The notes: generated from the letters alone by a model not told the origin. A stretch of DNA of 64,000 bases from Alphaproteobacteria bacterium (GCA_030750865.1 JASMHE010000006.1:87681-151680); one strand, 5' to 3'. Shown: positions 30,330 to 39,771, counted from the first letter of the stretch. Translations and numbers: made by a program.

Positions 30330-30348
30330 GATAATGAAAATCATTCTC
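30330..30348. promoter_or_regulatory. Fur-box-like operator
   Basis: The 19-base stretch at 30330-30348 reads GATAATGAAAATCATTCTC and differs from the classical Fur consensus at only two positions. It lies in the 370-base spacer between the small gene at 30013-30252 (about 78 bases upstream of its start) and the end of hldE. It could control that gene on the minus strand or an unseen plus-strand RNA. Confidence 0.55.
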
Positions 30349-30625
30349 AACTAGAATGCAAAAAAAAGCAATCCCCCGGCGGAAAATTAATCACAGTCCA
30401 GACAATGCTACTCAGATCACAGGTAGGGAACATAGGTAACTGCACGCAATGTACAAAGGCAACACACAGCCCAACAGAAGCCACGTGCGACATCAGCAGA
30501 TCATGTGTCATGCGCGGGCGCAGACCATCGCCCGTCTTGCGTACAGCAAGAACAGGACACGGCAAAGACAGAACATTGGCATCGCGCGGGCATAAACCAC
30601 CCCGATCAACCGTCCTATGCGTGCC
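30349..30625. other. spacer without supported gene
   Basis: Between the Fur-box-like site and the hldE stop. Open frames exist on both strands but have biased, Arg/Cys-rich translations and no ribosome sites. No terminator-like hairpin was found; a small RNA transcribed rightwards from the Fur site cannot be excluded. Confidence 0.35.
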
Positions 30626-32128
30626 TTACGCTTTCATTTTTTGAATGATATTTGTCGTGCTGCGCCCTTCGACCAGCGACATGATAACCACATCACCGCC
30701 ATAGGCTCTTGCAATCTTGGCTTCGGGCAACTGGTCTTCCGTATAATCGCCCCCCTTGAAAATTACATCGGGGCGCAATGTATCGATAATCTGACACGGC
30801 ATATCATTATCGCCATCATCATCACCAAACAACACAACCAGATCAACCGACCGCAAGGCGGCCAAGACAGCGGCGCGGTCCCCTTCACTGTTAACCGGAC
30901 GCGTTTCCCCCTTCAGGCGCTTTACGCTTTTATCTGTGTTCAGCGCCAATATTAAACGGTCACAATGGGTCTTTGTTTCATCAATATATGTTGTATGCCC
31001 CTGATGAATGATATCAAAACAGCCATTGGTAAATCCGACACGCAAACCGTCTCTTTGCCAGCCCGCGACAATATCTTTGGCCGCGGCACGAGATACCACG
31101 CGCTCTGCCTGTTCGGCCGTATCCACATTTTCACTGCTCTGTCTGCCTTCCAGAAAACGCGGCAGTAATTCCGATGCCAGAATCGGCGCTGTGCCAATTT
31201 TCGCAACAACGACCGCGCCGGCTTCATTGGCCAATGTCGCGGCATCATCCAAAGACGCGCCTGTCGCCAGCGCCGCGCCAATGGTCGCAATAACCGTATC
31301 ACCGGCACCGGACACATCAAACACCTCACGCGCTGTTGTTCCCAAATGTGTCGCTTTGTCGGCCTTCTTCTGGATGACACTCATACCGGCTTCGGATCGT
31401 GTTGCCACAACGGCCGAAATACCGGCCTTTTTCATCAAGGTGCGCGCGGCCTCTTCAACCGCGGCATCATCTTGTGGCACAGTATAACCGACAGCCTCGC
31501 CCAATTCTTTTCTGTTTGGCGTCACCAAAAACGCGCCTTTATATATTTTGTAATCATTGCCTTTCGGATCGACCAGAACAGGCACGCCCGCCTTTTTCGC
31601 AAGCTTCATAAGGTCATTTAACAATTTCAGTCCCAGCACGCCTTTGCCGTAATCGGATACGATCACAACATCATGATCTTCCACACGGGATTTCAGCGCC
31701 GCCCAAATCTGTTTTTCCGCATCATCCGTCAAGGCCGCCGGATTTTCATGATCGACACGCAATAATTGCTGGTTTGACGCCAAATAACGCGTTTTCAGCG
31801 TTGTCGGCTTATCCTTCAAGGCGACCAATCCGTCAACACCGACGCCTTTGGCGCGCAGGATTTCACGCAGTTGATCACCGATATCATCCTGACCGATTGC
31901 AGACACCAACGAAACCTGTACCTCCAAACCGCATAAATTCGATACAACGTTCCCCGCACCGCCAAGCATGTATGATTCGTTTTTCTGAAATAAAACCGGA
32001 ACCGGTCCCTCAGGAGAAATTCTTTGCACTTCACCATAAACAAAACGGTCTAACATAATGTCCCCGACCACCAGAATCTTGGCATTTTTCATGCGCTTTA
32101 TGATATCTATCGCATTGTTTTTCTTCAT
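30626..32128 (-). CDS. hldE: bifunctional heptose-7-phosphate kinase / heptose-1-phosphate adenylyltransferase
   Basis: A 500-residue fusion enzyme for ADP-heptose synthesis used in lipopolysaccharide core assembly. Residues 1-330 form a PfkB/ribokinase-type kinase (MLGGAGNVVSNLCGLE, the phosphate loop DVSGAGDTVIA with catalytic Asp). Residues 345-500 form a nucleotidyltransferase with FTNGCFDIIHQGH carrying the HxGH-type motif and the late VEGRSTTNII motif. The length and layout equal those of HldE (RfaE). The isomerase and phosphatase genes of the pathway are not in the window. Surface polysaccharide genes lie 5 kb downstream on the map. Confidence 0.96.
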   Translation of the reverse strand: MKKNNAIDIIKRMKNAKILVVGDIMLDRFVYGEVQRISPEGPVPVLFQKNESYMLGGAGNVVSNLCGLEVQVSLVSAIGQDDIGDQLREILRAKGVGVDGLVALKDKPTTLKTRYLASNQQLLRVDHENPAALTDDAEKQIWAALKSRVEDHDVVIVSDYGKGVLGLKLLNDLMKLAKKAGVPVLVDPKGNDYKIYKGAFLVTPNRKELGEAVGYTVPQDDAAVEEAARTLMKKAGISAVVATRSEAGMSVIQKKADKATHLGTTAREVFDVSGAGDTVIATIGAALATGASLDDAATLANEAGAVVVAKIGTAPILASELLPRFLEGRQSSENVDTAEQAERVVSRAAAKDIVAGWQRDGLRVGFTNGCFDIIHQGHTTYIDETKTHCDRLILALNTDKSVKRLKGETRPVNSEGDRAAVLAALRSVDLVVLFGDDDGDNDMPCQIIDTLRPDVIFKGGDYTEDQLPEAKIARAYGGDVVIMSLVEGRSTTNIIQKMKA

Positions 32129-32363
32129 ATTTCAGTCCATTTTCTGAGAAAAGTTAATCTATTACTTCAATTTTGATCTTTTGTTAGGAATTCCTAAATC
32201 TTTATACGGTTTAATAGAGATATCACGGAAGAACGTGTGTAAACAGTAAATTCATTGGGGGATTATATTTTCGGGATCAAATATTGCAAGTCACGTCTTT
32301 AGGGGAAACTGGACAGAATTGCAATTTCATCCGATATCGGGAATGGGATCTAATAAAGAGAAC

Positions 32364-33290
32364 ATGGGTGTATTGACAACGCTGAAAAAATTACAGGAAC
32401 GCAACCGCCTCGGCGAATTGATGGTTATAAAAGGTGCCCTCAGCACGAAAGACCTGAAAAAAGCGCTCCGCTTACAAAAATCAGATAACAAAAATCTGGG
32501 CCGCATTCTGGTGGACCACGATTTTGTAACAAAACGTACATTATATAGTGTGCTGTGGCAGCAATGGAGCTTCCGCGCCTTAACGGCAGCCGTCACGTTG
32601 CTTTTATCGCTTTCACTACTCGGAACAAAAACAGCACGCGCCGGAAGCATCAAGGATGTTTCAGCCAAGCTGAGCCTGACATCTGCTGCGAATAACGCTT
32701 TTGGTGATTTAAACGCCTATCCGGCCCTTTACGGTATGGATGAAAAGAAATCGGGTGACATCTCGCCATTCACAAAATGGAGCAGCATGTTCGAACGGTT
32801 CGAGAACGACATTGAAAAGCGTGGCAACCGCAGCGTTATCCGTGGCTGGCAGGCATCACTGAAGTCTTATCAAGGCCTGCCGATGACCGATATGATTGAT
32901 CAGGTCAACCGCTTTGTAAATGCACAGCCTTACATCACAGATGAAGAAAAATGGGGCAAAAGCGATTACTGGGCAACACCTGTCGAATTTTTCAATAATG
33001 GCGGCGACTGCGAAGATTATGCCATTGCGAAATACGCATCCCTGCGCGCCCTCGGTGTACCGGAAAACCGGATGAGAGTGGCCATTGTACAGGATTTGAA
33101 AAAGAATATTCCGCACGCCCTGTTGATCGTTTATACGAATAACGGACCGGTTGCACTCGACAACCAAAGCCAGAAAGTCCTTCAGATCGGCAATATCATA
33201 AACCGCTATAAACCGATCTTTTCGATCAACCGGACAGCATGGTGGTTGCACGTCGAATCCAGCAACACAGTGGTTGCATCGGCAAACTAA
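32364..33290 (+). CDS. MshEN-like domain fused to membrane segment and LapG-type transglutaminase-like cysteine protease
   Basis: A 308-residue protein with three parts. Residues 14-67 carry two half-repeats, RLGELMVIKGALSTKDLKKA and NLGRILVDHDFVTKRTLY, each closed by a Leu-x-x-x-L-x-x-Q-like helix: the pattern of MshEN (GspE N-terminal) domains, several of which bind c-di-GMP. Residues 70-90 are one hydrophobic segment followed by ARA-GS, a possible signal peptidase site. Residues 100-308 are a bacterial transglutaminase-like cysteine protease (LapG family) with Cys216 in GGDCEDYA, His251 in PHALLIVY and Asp266 in ALDNQ. LapG-type proteases cut surface adhesins in the periplasm under c-di-GMP control through a separate receptor. 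The start may instead be ATG 32343 or TTG 32319. Confidence 0.82.
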   Translation: MGVLTTLKKLQERNRLGELMVIKGALSTKDLKKALRLQKSDNKNLGRILVDHDFVTKRTLYSVLWQQWSFRALTAAVTLLLSLSLLGTKTARAGSIKDVSAKLSLTSAANNAFGDLNAYPALYGMDEKKSGDISPFTKWSSMFERFENDIEKRGNRSVIRGWQASLKSYQGLPMTDMIDQVNRFVNAQPYITDEEKWGKSDYWATPVEFFNNGGDCEDYAIAKYASLRALGVPENRMRVAIVQDLKKNIPHALLIVYTNNGPVALDNQSQKVLQIGNIINRYKPIFSINRTAWWLHVESSNTVVASAN

Positions 33291-33320
33291 GTTTCAGTCT
33301 TCATTTTCGTTGAACAATTC

Positions 33321-33346
33321 AAACCCTCTGTTGCAGCAGAGGGTTT
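33321..33346. terminator. hairpin terminator between convergent genes
   Basis: A perfect ten-base stem (33321-33330 with 33337-33346, AAACCCTCTG type) around a six-base loop in the gap between the protease gene and the pyruvate kinase stop. The plus side continues TTTGGGGTTTTG; the minus side has only short T runs, so it probably serves mainly the plus-strand gene. Confidence 0.65.
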
Positions 33347-33383
33347 GGGGTTTTGATCGCCTTGATAGATCAGGCCGCTTTCG

Positions 33384-34823
33384 TTAATTCACCCACGCCA
33401 CGCGCAACAGGTTCGTAGAGCCCGGTGTACCGAACGGCACGCCGGCCGTTAACACAAGGCGCTGCCCTTTTTCCGCAATACCGTGCTGCAAGACGATTTC
33501 TTTCGCGCGCTCCAGCGCACCATCTGTGTTATGCACATCTTCGACCAACAGAGAGTACACACCATATGACAATGACATGCGGCGCGCCGTCGCCAGATTA
33601 TGCGACAAACTCAGGATCGGTACAGATGGCCGCAAACGTGCCGACCGCAATGTGGTCGAACCGGATGATGTGTAGTTGATAATACAGGCCGCCCCGATAT
33701 TTTTGGCCACCTCATGCGCCGCAGCGGAAATCGCATCCGATGCATCTTCTTTAATGCGCAATTCTTCGGCTTCCATTTTTTCAAGATAATGGTCATCTGC
33801 TTCCGTGCGATGACAAATCCGGTCCATAATCGCAACAGCTTCCAGCGGATACGCCCCCGCCGCCGTTTCTGCAGACAACATCACAGAATCTGTGCCGTCA
33901 TACACAGCTGTCGCAACGTCGGATGCCTCGGCCCGTGTCGGTGCAGGGCTTTCAATCATGGATTCCAGCATCTGCGTGGCGATGATAATCGGCTTACCGG
34001 CCTGACGCACACGCCGGACAATTTGTTTTTGCACCGCAGGCACATCTTCGGGCGGAATTTCAACACCCAAATCACCACGTGCCAGCATGATCGCATCCAC
34101 GTGATCCAGAATTTCGTCAAATGTTTCCAGCGCCGCAGGTTTTTCAATCTTGGCAATCAAACCGGCACGGCCAGCAATCAATTTCCGCGCTTCGGCCACA
34201 TCTTCAGGCCGCTGTACAAAGCTTTGCGCAATCCAGTCCACACCCATATCAAGCGCGGCGCTCAGATCCTTGCGGTCTTTGTCCGTCAACGCGGCAATCG
34301 GCAAGATCACACCGGGCACATTCACGCCCTTATTGTTCGATAATTTCTGCCCCGCAACGACCTTTACATCCAGATAATCCGTACCTTTTTCGATGATTTC
34401 AACGCGGACCTTCCCATCATCAATCAACAGCATATCGCCAACATTCACAGCACCGATAATTTCAGGGTGCGGCAAATTCACACGGGTTTCGTCACCCGGC
34501 GTTTCATCCAGATCAAAACGGATAACCATCCCTTCTTTCAGCGCAATCTTGCCGTCTTTGAAACGGCCGACACGCAACTTCGGTCCCTGCATGTCGGCGA
34601 CAACACCGATAGAGGCGGAAAACTCTTTTTCAACCGCTCTGATCATCTCAAGCCGTTTGCGGTGATCGTCATGTGCCCCGTGGCTGAAATTCAAACGGAA
34701 ATTATCAACACCGGCGACAAACAGATCGCGGATCATATCCTTTGTGTCCGACGCAGGACCAAGCGTTGCCAGAATCTTTGTCTGACGCCCGCGTGTAATT
34801 GTTTTTGCCTTATCGATAACCAT
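33384..34823 (-). CDS. pyk: pyruvate kinase
   Basis: A 479-residue glycolytic enzyme making pyruvate and ATP from phosphoenolpyruvate and ADP. It shows TKILATLGPAS and FRLNFSHGAHDDH at the N-terminus, the active-site segment IAKIEKPAALETFDEIL with the catalytic Lys, MLARGDLGVEIPPEDV, and the MLESM...PTRAEASDVATAVYDGTD stretch. The C-terminal allosteric domain is complete. AAGGGGA precedes the ATG at 34823. It stands as a single unit. Confidence 0.97.
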   Translation of the reverse strand: MVIDKAKTITRGRQTKILATLGPASDTKDMIRDLFVAGVDNFRLNFSHGAHDDHRKRLEMIRAVEKEFSASIGVVADMQGPKLRVGRFKDGKIALKEGMVIRFDLDETPGDETRVNLPHPEIIGAVNVGDMLLIDDGKVRVEIIEKGTDYLDVKVVAGQKLSNNKGVNVPGVILPIAALTDKDRKDLSAALDMGVDWIAQSFVQRPEDVAEARKLIAGRAGLIAKIEKPAALETFDEILDHVDAIMLARGDLGVEIPPEDVPAVQKQIVRRVRQAGKPIIIATQMLESMIESPAPTRAEASDVATAVYDGTDSVMLSAETAAGAYPLEAVAIMDRICHRTEADDHYLEKMEAEELRIKEDASDAISAAAHEVAKNIGAACIINYTSSGSTTLRSARLRPSVPILSLSHNLATARRMSLSYGVYSLLVEDVHNTDGALERAKEIVLQHGIAEKGQRLVLTAGVPFGTPGSTNLLRVAWVN

Positions 34824-35372
34824 AACGAAGTTTCCCCTTATTACCGTTTTCTATTATGTCTTTTATTTTATCATCTTACCGTATCATTGATACAGCGCAT
34901 ATTGCACTGCATAAAAATAATATGTGCTTATTTATTCAGCATCCGGCGTTTAAAATCAAGCGCCGACAACAGAATTCACGCGATTAATCGATGTTTTTCC
35001 ATCATCCGCGCCCCCACACCGTATCCAATCCCCGTCCATTGCACGGAACAAAATCACAGGACACGATGAAAAAGCGTGTCCGTGACGGACTGCCTGCCAC
35101 CATACCGTCTTCAGATAACGACTTTTTCACACGTGGATAAATTTTTTAAAAGTTTGCATCAACGCGCCGTTGTTCAGTACCTTTAACATGTTTCCGTGAT
35201 GACATTGTGGCGCGCAAGATAACAGCCTGACCGATAACAGCCGCCACAGAAAAAGTGACCGTAAAATCACTGCGGGTTGTGTGTGTACACCCTTTCCACG
35301 GCCAACAATAACCAAATATCGTACGTCATATGCGGCGCCTTTTGCTCGCCTGACATTTGAAGGAGTTCGGAC
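34824..35372. other. long divergent intergenic region upstream of nrdA
   Basis: About 550 bases between divergent pyk and nrdA. No gene is supported. At 35059-35081 GGACACG pairs with CGTGTCC, and at 35078-35090 GTCCG pairs with CGGAC; the two hairpins share four bases and cannot form together. A T-run follows at about 35111. Near the nrdA start there is an AAGGAG ribosome site (about 35360). No clear NrdR box was found. Confidence 0.45.
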
Positions 35373-37208
35373 ATGTTTGATATCGCACAAATGGAACAGG
35401 GGAACCGCGTACAGATTGACAGATCACAAGACGCCAACCTGACGGAATTCGGCAAGGCGACATTAACAGACCGATATTTACTGCCGGATGAAGATTTTCA
35501 GGACTTGTTCGCCCGTGTTGCGATGTATTACGGCGATGACAGCGGCCATGCCCAGCGCATGTATGACTATATCTCTAAACTCTGGGTAATGCCGTCAACA
35601 CCCATCCTGTCAAATGGCGGCACAAACCGCGGTCTGCCGATTTCATGTTTCCTGAACGAAACAAATGACTCGCTCGACGACATCGTCAGTCTTTGGAACG
35701 AAAATGTCTGGCTTGCGTCACAGGGCGGCGGCATCGGGTCCTATTGGGGCAATGTCCGCTCGATCGGCGAACATGTCGGTCAAAACGGCAAAACATCGGG
35801 TGTTATACCGTTTATCCGCGTGATGGACTCACTGACACTGGCCATTTCACAAGGTTCTCTGCGACGCGGTTCCGCGGCAATTTATCTGCCGATCTGGCAT
35901 CCAGAAATCGAAGAATTCATCGAAATCCGCCGCCCGACAGGCGGTGATCCGAACCGCAAAGCGCTGAACCTGCATCACGGTGTTCTCGTCACCAACCGCT
36001 TTATGGAAGCCGTCGAGCATGACGAAGAGTGGGCGCTCCGCTCACCGAAAGACAACCAGATCATTGACCGTGTCAGCGCCCGCGACCTCTGGATTCGCCT
36101 GTTAACGGCACGCATCGAACAAGGCGAGCCGTACATCATCAATATCGACCATGTAAATGATGCCATTCCCGATCATCACAGAATGGCCGGCCTGAACGTG
36201 AAAATGTCAAACCTGTGTTCCGAAATTACATTGCCGACAGGCCGCGATCATCTGGGCAATGACCGCACAGCGGTCTGCTGTCTTGCCTCTTTGAATCTGG
36301 AAAAATTCGAACAGTGGCAAAACCACCCGACCTTTATCGAAGATGTCATGCGCTTTCTGGATAATGTTCTGACGGATTTCATCGAAAAAGCCCCCGATTC
36401 AATGGCCCGCGCGAAATATTCCGCCATGCGCGAACGGTCCGTTGGTCTGGGTGTAATGGGCTTCCACAGCTTCCTGCAATCAAAAATGATCCCGCTGGAA
36501 GGCGTCATGGCCAAAGTCTGGAACCGCCGCATGTTCGAACATATTAAACGCGGCGCTGATGATGCCTCAATCACACTGGCCGCAGAACGTGGCGCATGTC
36601 CTGATGCGGCCGATTACGGCATCAACGAACGTTTTTCAAACAAAATGGCCATCGCACCGACCGCCTCTATCTCGATCATCTGTGGCGGCGCAAGTCCGGG
36701 GATCGAACCGATTGCGGCCAATGCCTATACCCATAAAACATTGTCCGGATCATTCCCCGTCAAGAACCGTTATCTGGCCGCCTTGCTGGAAGATAAAGGG
36801 CAGAATACCGAAGATGTCTGGAGTTCGATTTTCACAAATGAAGGCTCCGTCCAGCATCTTGATTTCCTGAACGACGAAGAAAAAGACGTCTTCAAGACCG
36901 CGTTCGAAATTGATCAACGCTGGCTGGTCGAACATGCCGCCGACCGGACACCTTTTGTCTGTCAGGCGCAATCCTTAAACCTTTTCCTGCCTGCCAATAT
37001 TCACAAGCGTGATCTGCACCGCATTCACTGGGAAGCATGGGAAAAAGGCGTGAAATCACTCTATTACTGCCGTTCGAAATCCATTCAACGGGCCGAAAGT
37101 GATGCAAGCTGGAAACGCACCGACATGTCCGCGCCACAACAAGAACAACAGGCAGAAGATGGCACGTCAGGAGATAATAATTACGAAGAATGTCTGGCGT
37201 GTCAGTAA
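35373..37208 (+). CDS. nrdA: ribonucleoside-diphosphate reductase, alpha subunit (class I), lacking ATP-cone
   Basis: A 611-residue catalytic subunit. Visible are the cysteine of the active-site pair in ISCFLNET, the radical region NLCSEITLP with Asn, Cys and Glu, the partner cysteine in VCCLASLNL, the YY pair in SLYYCRSKS for radical transfer, and the C-terminal redox pair ECLACQ. The N-terminus goes straight into the catalytic barrel (LTEFGKATLTDRYLLPDEDF); the usual N-terminal ATP-cone of about 90 residues, which senses dATP, is missing. The beta subunit gene is 9.4 kb further on the opposite strand. AAGGAG precedes the ATG. Confidence 0.95.
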   Translation: MFDIAQMEQGNRVQIDRSQDANLTEFGKATLTDRYLLPDEDFQDLFARVAMYYGDDSGHAQRMYDYISKLWVMPSTPILSNGGTNRGLPISCFLNETNDSLDDIVSLWNENVWLASQGGGIGSYWGNVRSIGEHVGQNGKTSGVIPFIRVMDSLTLAISQGSLRRGSAAIYLPIWHPEIEEFIEIRRPTGGDPNRKALNLHHGVLVTNRFMEAVEHDEEWALRSPKDNQIIDRVSARDLWIRLLTARIEQGEPYIINIDHVNDAIPDHHRMAGLNVKMSNLCSEITLPTGRDHLGNDRTAVCCLASLNLEKFEQWQNHPTFIEDVMRFLDNVLTDFIEKAPDSMARAKYSAMRERSVGLGVMGFHSFLQSKMIPLEGVMAKVWNRRMFEHIKRGADDASITLAAERGACPDAADYGINERFSNKMAIAPTASISIICGGASPGIEPIAANAYTHKTLSGSFPVKNRYLAALLEDKGQNTEDVWSSIFTNEGSVQHLDFLNDEEKDVFKTAFEIDQRWLVEHAADRTPFVCQAQSLNLFLPANIHKRDLHRIHWEAWEKGVKSLYYCRSKSIQRAESDASWKRTDMSAPQQEQQAEDGTSGDNNYEECLACQ

Positions 37209-37250
37209 AACAGCCCTTATCATTCTTTCAACACAACCGGTATCACAATC

Positions 37251-38033
37251 ATGTCTGCATTCCTTTCTATCATCACCGTCACCCGCAACAACAAACAGGG
37301 TTTGGCCGAAACCGCAGAATCAATCGCGGTGCAAGACAACCAAAGCTATGAATGGATCATTGTTGACGGCAACAGCACCGACGGCAGTATCGCTTATATA
37401 CAGGATATTCGCGGACAATATCCGCGTGTCCATATCATCAGCGAAGACGATAAAGGCATCTATGATGCAATGAACAAAGGCCTGAACAAAGCCAGCGGCG
37501 AATATGTGATTTTCATGAATGCCGGTGACCAATTCGCATCACATGATGTTATTGCACGCATGGCCGATTGCACCAAAACGCTCGACGGTGTACCCGATCT
37601 GATTTACGGCGACTCGCTCGAACAAATATCACAGGCAAACCGCCGCTGTTTTTATAAAAAAGCCCGCCACCACCGTACCATTCCCTTTGGCATGTTCACC
37701 CATCATCAAGCGATGGCCTATAAACGTATTTTATGTTCGTCCATGCGGTACGATCAAAATTATGCCATTGCGGCCGATTATAAATTCACACTCTTATTTT
37801 GTGAAAATGTCCGCAATATTCAATATCTCAAACACCCGATTTGTATTTTCGAAGCGGGCGGCATATCACAGCGCCGCACAAAACAGGGCCGCCGCGAACA
37901 ATTTCTGATTCGCAAAGAAACGCAGCGTGTTAATCCGGTGACAAATCTGTTCATTTACACAGGCCAAAGCATCATGATGTTTTTCCGCAAAACAATGCCG
38001 TGGCTTTACCATTTGCTGAAAAAGCGCCGCTAA
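37251..38033 (+). CDS. family 2 glycosyltransferase (WcaE-like)
   Basis: A 260-residue GT-A fold transferase. The N-terminal SIITVTRNNKQGL and IIVDGNSTDGS segments bind the nucleotide sugar, and DAMNKGLNKASGEYVIFMNAGDQ holds the metal-binding region, with NAGD in place of the common DxD. The C-terminus is basic with a short hydrophobic stretch that could associate with the membrane. It is placed 40 bases after nrdA and converges on the next polysaccharide genes, so it probably adds a sugar to the surface polysaccharide made by the cluster at 38-42 kb. Confidence 0.9.
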   Translation: MSAFLSIITVTRNNKQGLAETAESIAVQDNQSYEWIIVDGNSTDGSIAYIQDIRGQYPRVHIISEDDKGIYDAMNKGLNKASGEYVIFMNAGDQFASHDVIARMADCTKTLDGVPDLIYGDSLEQISQANRRCFYKKARHHRTIPFGMFTHHQAMAYKRILCSSMRYDQNYAIAADYKFTLLFCENVRNIQYLKHPICIFEAGGISQRRTKQGRREQFLIRKETQRVNPVTNLFIYTGQSIMMFFRKTMPWLYHLLKKRR

Positions 38034-38047
38034 AATCACTGTCGAAA

Positions 38048-38893
38048 TCAATAATGCGCGTAATAATCAAACCGTGATTTCGCCAGCCTGTATCCATCTT
38101 TCCCATCCAGAAAGCCACCTTTCACGATGAAGCTGTGCGCAAACATCACGACACCACGGTAAAATGGCGGCAAGCTACGAAAAACCTCTTTGGCGATTTG
38201 CCGTGATGATACCAGATCACGCGGCCATGCCTTTTTACGGTCCATACAGCGTTCCCACGCGGCATAGCGCCTGTGCCGCCGTTCCCAGCGTTGCGGATCG
38301 GCAAAGGCATGATGATCTATCGGCGCTTTGATTTGTCCGATACCGAAAATATAACAGCCGCTTTTCCGCACAGGCTGGTAATGCCCTTCGATATCACCGA
38401 TTTGCGGGCAATCCAGATCATCAATCACGGGATATTCCATTTTTGTCCGGTCAAGCAAGCATAGCTTGTTATTCTTCAGCCCGAATTGTAACGGATGGCC
38501 ATCCAGCACATACCGTCCTTTTACAAAGAAACCGGCTGTCTTTTCCGGTGCGCCATGCTGCCAAAGGGCGCGCAGTTCCGCAACACATGCGGGCGTTACA
38601 ATTTCATCCGCATCCACAAAGAAAATCCAGTCATGACGGGACGGAATTTGATCCAGACACCAGCCGCGTTTTTTCGGATACTGGCCGTTCCAGTCAAACT
38701 GATACGCCGTGGCACCGCAATTCATAGCGCGCTGTAGCGTGGTATCGGTACTGTGCGAATCGATCACAATGATTTCATCGAAATCCTGTAACGCGCCAAT
38801 CGTTTTTTCGATCATGGCCTCTTCATTGCGCGTCACAATCATGACGGTGATCGGCAACTTTCTTGTATCAGCATCCGAAGACATTACAAACAT
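38048..38893 (-). CDS. family 2 glycosyltransferase of WaaE/KdtX/LgtF type
   Basis: A 281-residue enzyme with VMIVTRNEEAMIEKTIGAL, DEIIVIDSHSTDTT, and the metal motif FFVDADEIVTPA. The order matches the WaaE/LgtF group, which adds glucose to heptose or Kdo-heptose in lipopolysaccharide core, or to exopolysaccharide. It is the last gene of a minus-strand run (O-antigen ligase-like, GT4, chain-length protein, this gene), with 11 bases between the preceding stop and its start. A second ATG three codons later is possible. Confidence 0.9.
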   Translation of the reverse strand: MFVMSSDADTRKLPITVMIVTRNEEAMIEKTIGALQDFDEIIVIDSHSTDTTLQRAMNCGATAYQFDWNGQYPKKRGWCLDQIPSRHDWIFFVDADEIVTPACVAELRALWQHGAPEKTAGFFVKGRYVLDGHPLQFGLKNNKLCLLDRTKMEYPVIDDLDCPQIGDIEGHYQPVRKSGCYIFGIGQIKAPIDHHAFADPQRWERRHRRYAAWERCMDRKKAWPRDLVSSRQIAKEVFRSLPPFYRGVVMFAHSFIVKGGFLDGKDGYRLAKSRFDYYAHY

Positions 38894-38904
38894 ACACCTC
38901 TTTG

Positions 38905-39771
38905 TTATTTTGATGTCCGTCCACGATACAGCAGCGCCCCGAAGAACGCACCAACCAGAAGAAAAATCGTATAAACGAGCGCCTTGCGCGGACGGTCCGG
39001 TTCAGCCCCGGCCATTGGCGGCTCGGCAATGGTTGCGGCAAACGGTTCATCCATATTCAAAATCATCAGAATATGTTCTTGTTCCATCAATAACGATGTC
39101 AACGCCCGTCTGTGATCGGGATGCTCTGCCGTACGCGAGGCTTGCCGCAGATAAGCAAGCCGTTTTTCCGTCATGCGCATAATGTCACTGCGGATCAGAT
39201 TATCGGCAATGAAATGTGCGCGCGCCAGCATATATGCGGCAAATGTTCTGTCCGGATGGAAATAGGTAATCTTTCGCAAGGCCGAATTGCCGATAGGCTG
39301 GATATCAATCATCTTGTCCAGATAGGCCGAAAGCGCCGCCGCCGTATCAGGCGCATCCCCAGTCAGGAACGGCAGGCCGCCGCGCTGTTTTAACCCCGCT
39401 TGTATTTTCGGGTCTTCCAGTAAAATTTTTGCCACTGACGGCGCTGTCATAATATTCAGCAACCGGACAAAATCATTCGAATCCTGCGGCCCGATTGAAT
39501 TGACCAGATATTGAATGGCAAAGCTGCTATTATCCGGTAACAACGCTTTGACATCCGGCCCGCCTTTGCGGTCTGCGGGGGCGATCAGCATCGTTGCCTT
39601 ATATTGCGGCACCGTCACACCAATATACAAAACGGCCAGCACCAGACCGACCATCGCCCCGAAAAATACATAATATTTCGCCCGCCACACAAAAAGCAGT
39701 AAATCAGCGAGAGTCATCTCATCTGCCGTTTGTTGTGCCGCAGACTGGACTGCTGTTTTACGATCCGTCAT
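38905..39771 (-). CDS. Wzz-type polysaccharide chain-length determinant
   Basis: A 288-residue inner-membrane protein with two membrane segments: near the N-terminus (YYVFFGAMVGLVLAVLYIGV) and near the C-terminus (ALVYTIFLLVGAFFGALLY), enclosing a periplasmic helical region of about 200 residues with the coiled-coil LARAHFIADNLIRSDIMRMTEKRL. This is the Wzz/PCP layout without a cytoplasmic kinase, controlling O-antigen or polysaccharide length. Its ATG overlaps the stop of the upstream GT4 gene (ATGA), showing translational coupling. Confidence 0.88.
   Translation of the reverse strand: MTDRKTAVQSAAQQTADEMTLADLLLFVWRAKYYVFFGAMVGLVLAVLYIGVTVPQYKATMLIAPADRKGGPDVKALLPDNSSFAIQYLVNSIGPQDSNDFVRLLNIMTAPSVAKILLEDPKIQAGLKQRGGLPFLTGDAPDTAAALSAYLDKMIDIQPIGNSALRKITYFHPDRTFAAYMLARAHFIADNLIRSDIMRMTEKRLAYLRQASRTAEHPDHRRALTSLLMEQEHILMILNMDEPFAATIAEPPMAGAEPDRPRKALVYTIFLLVGAFFGALLYRGRTSK

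Noticed and set aside
30279..30644. Plus-strand frame overlapping the Fur-like site
   Set aside because: Arg/Cys/Thr-rich translation without domain, no ribosome site, and it overlaps the end of hldE.
35048..35120. Cobalamin riboswitch before nrdA
   Set aside because: The conserved B12-box elements are not seen and the enzyme is the class I, B12-independent type.
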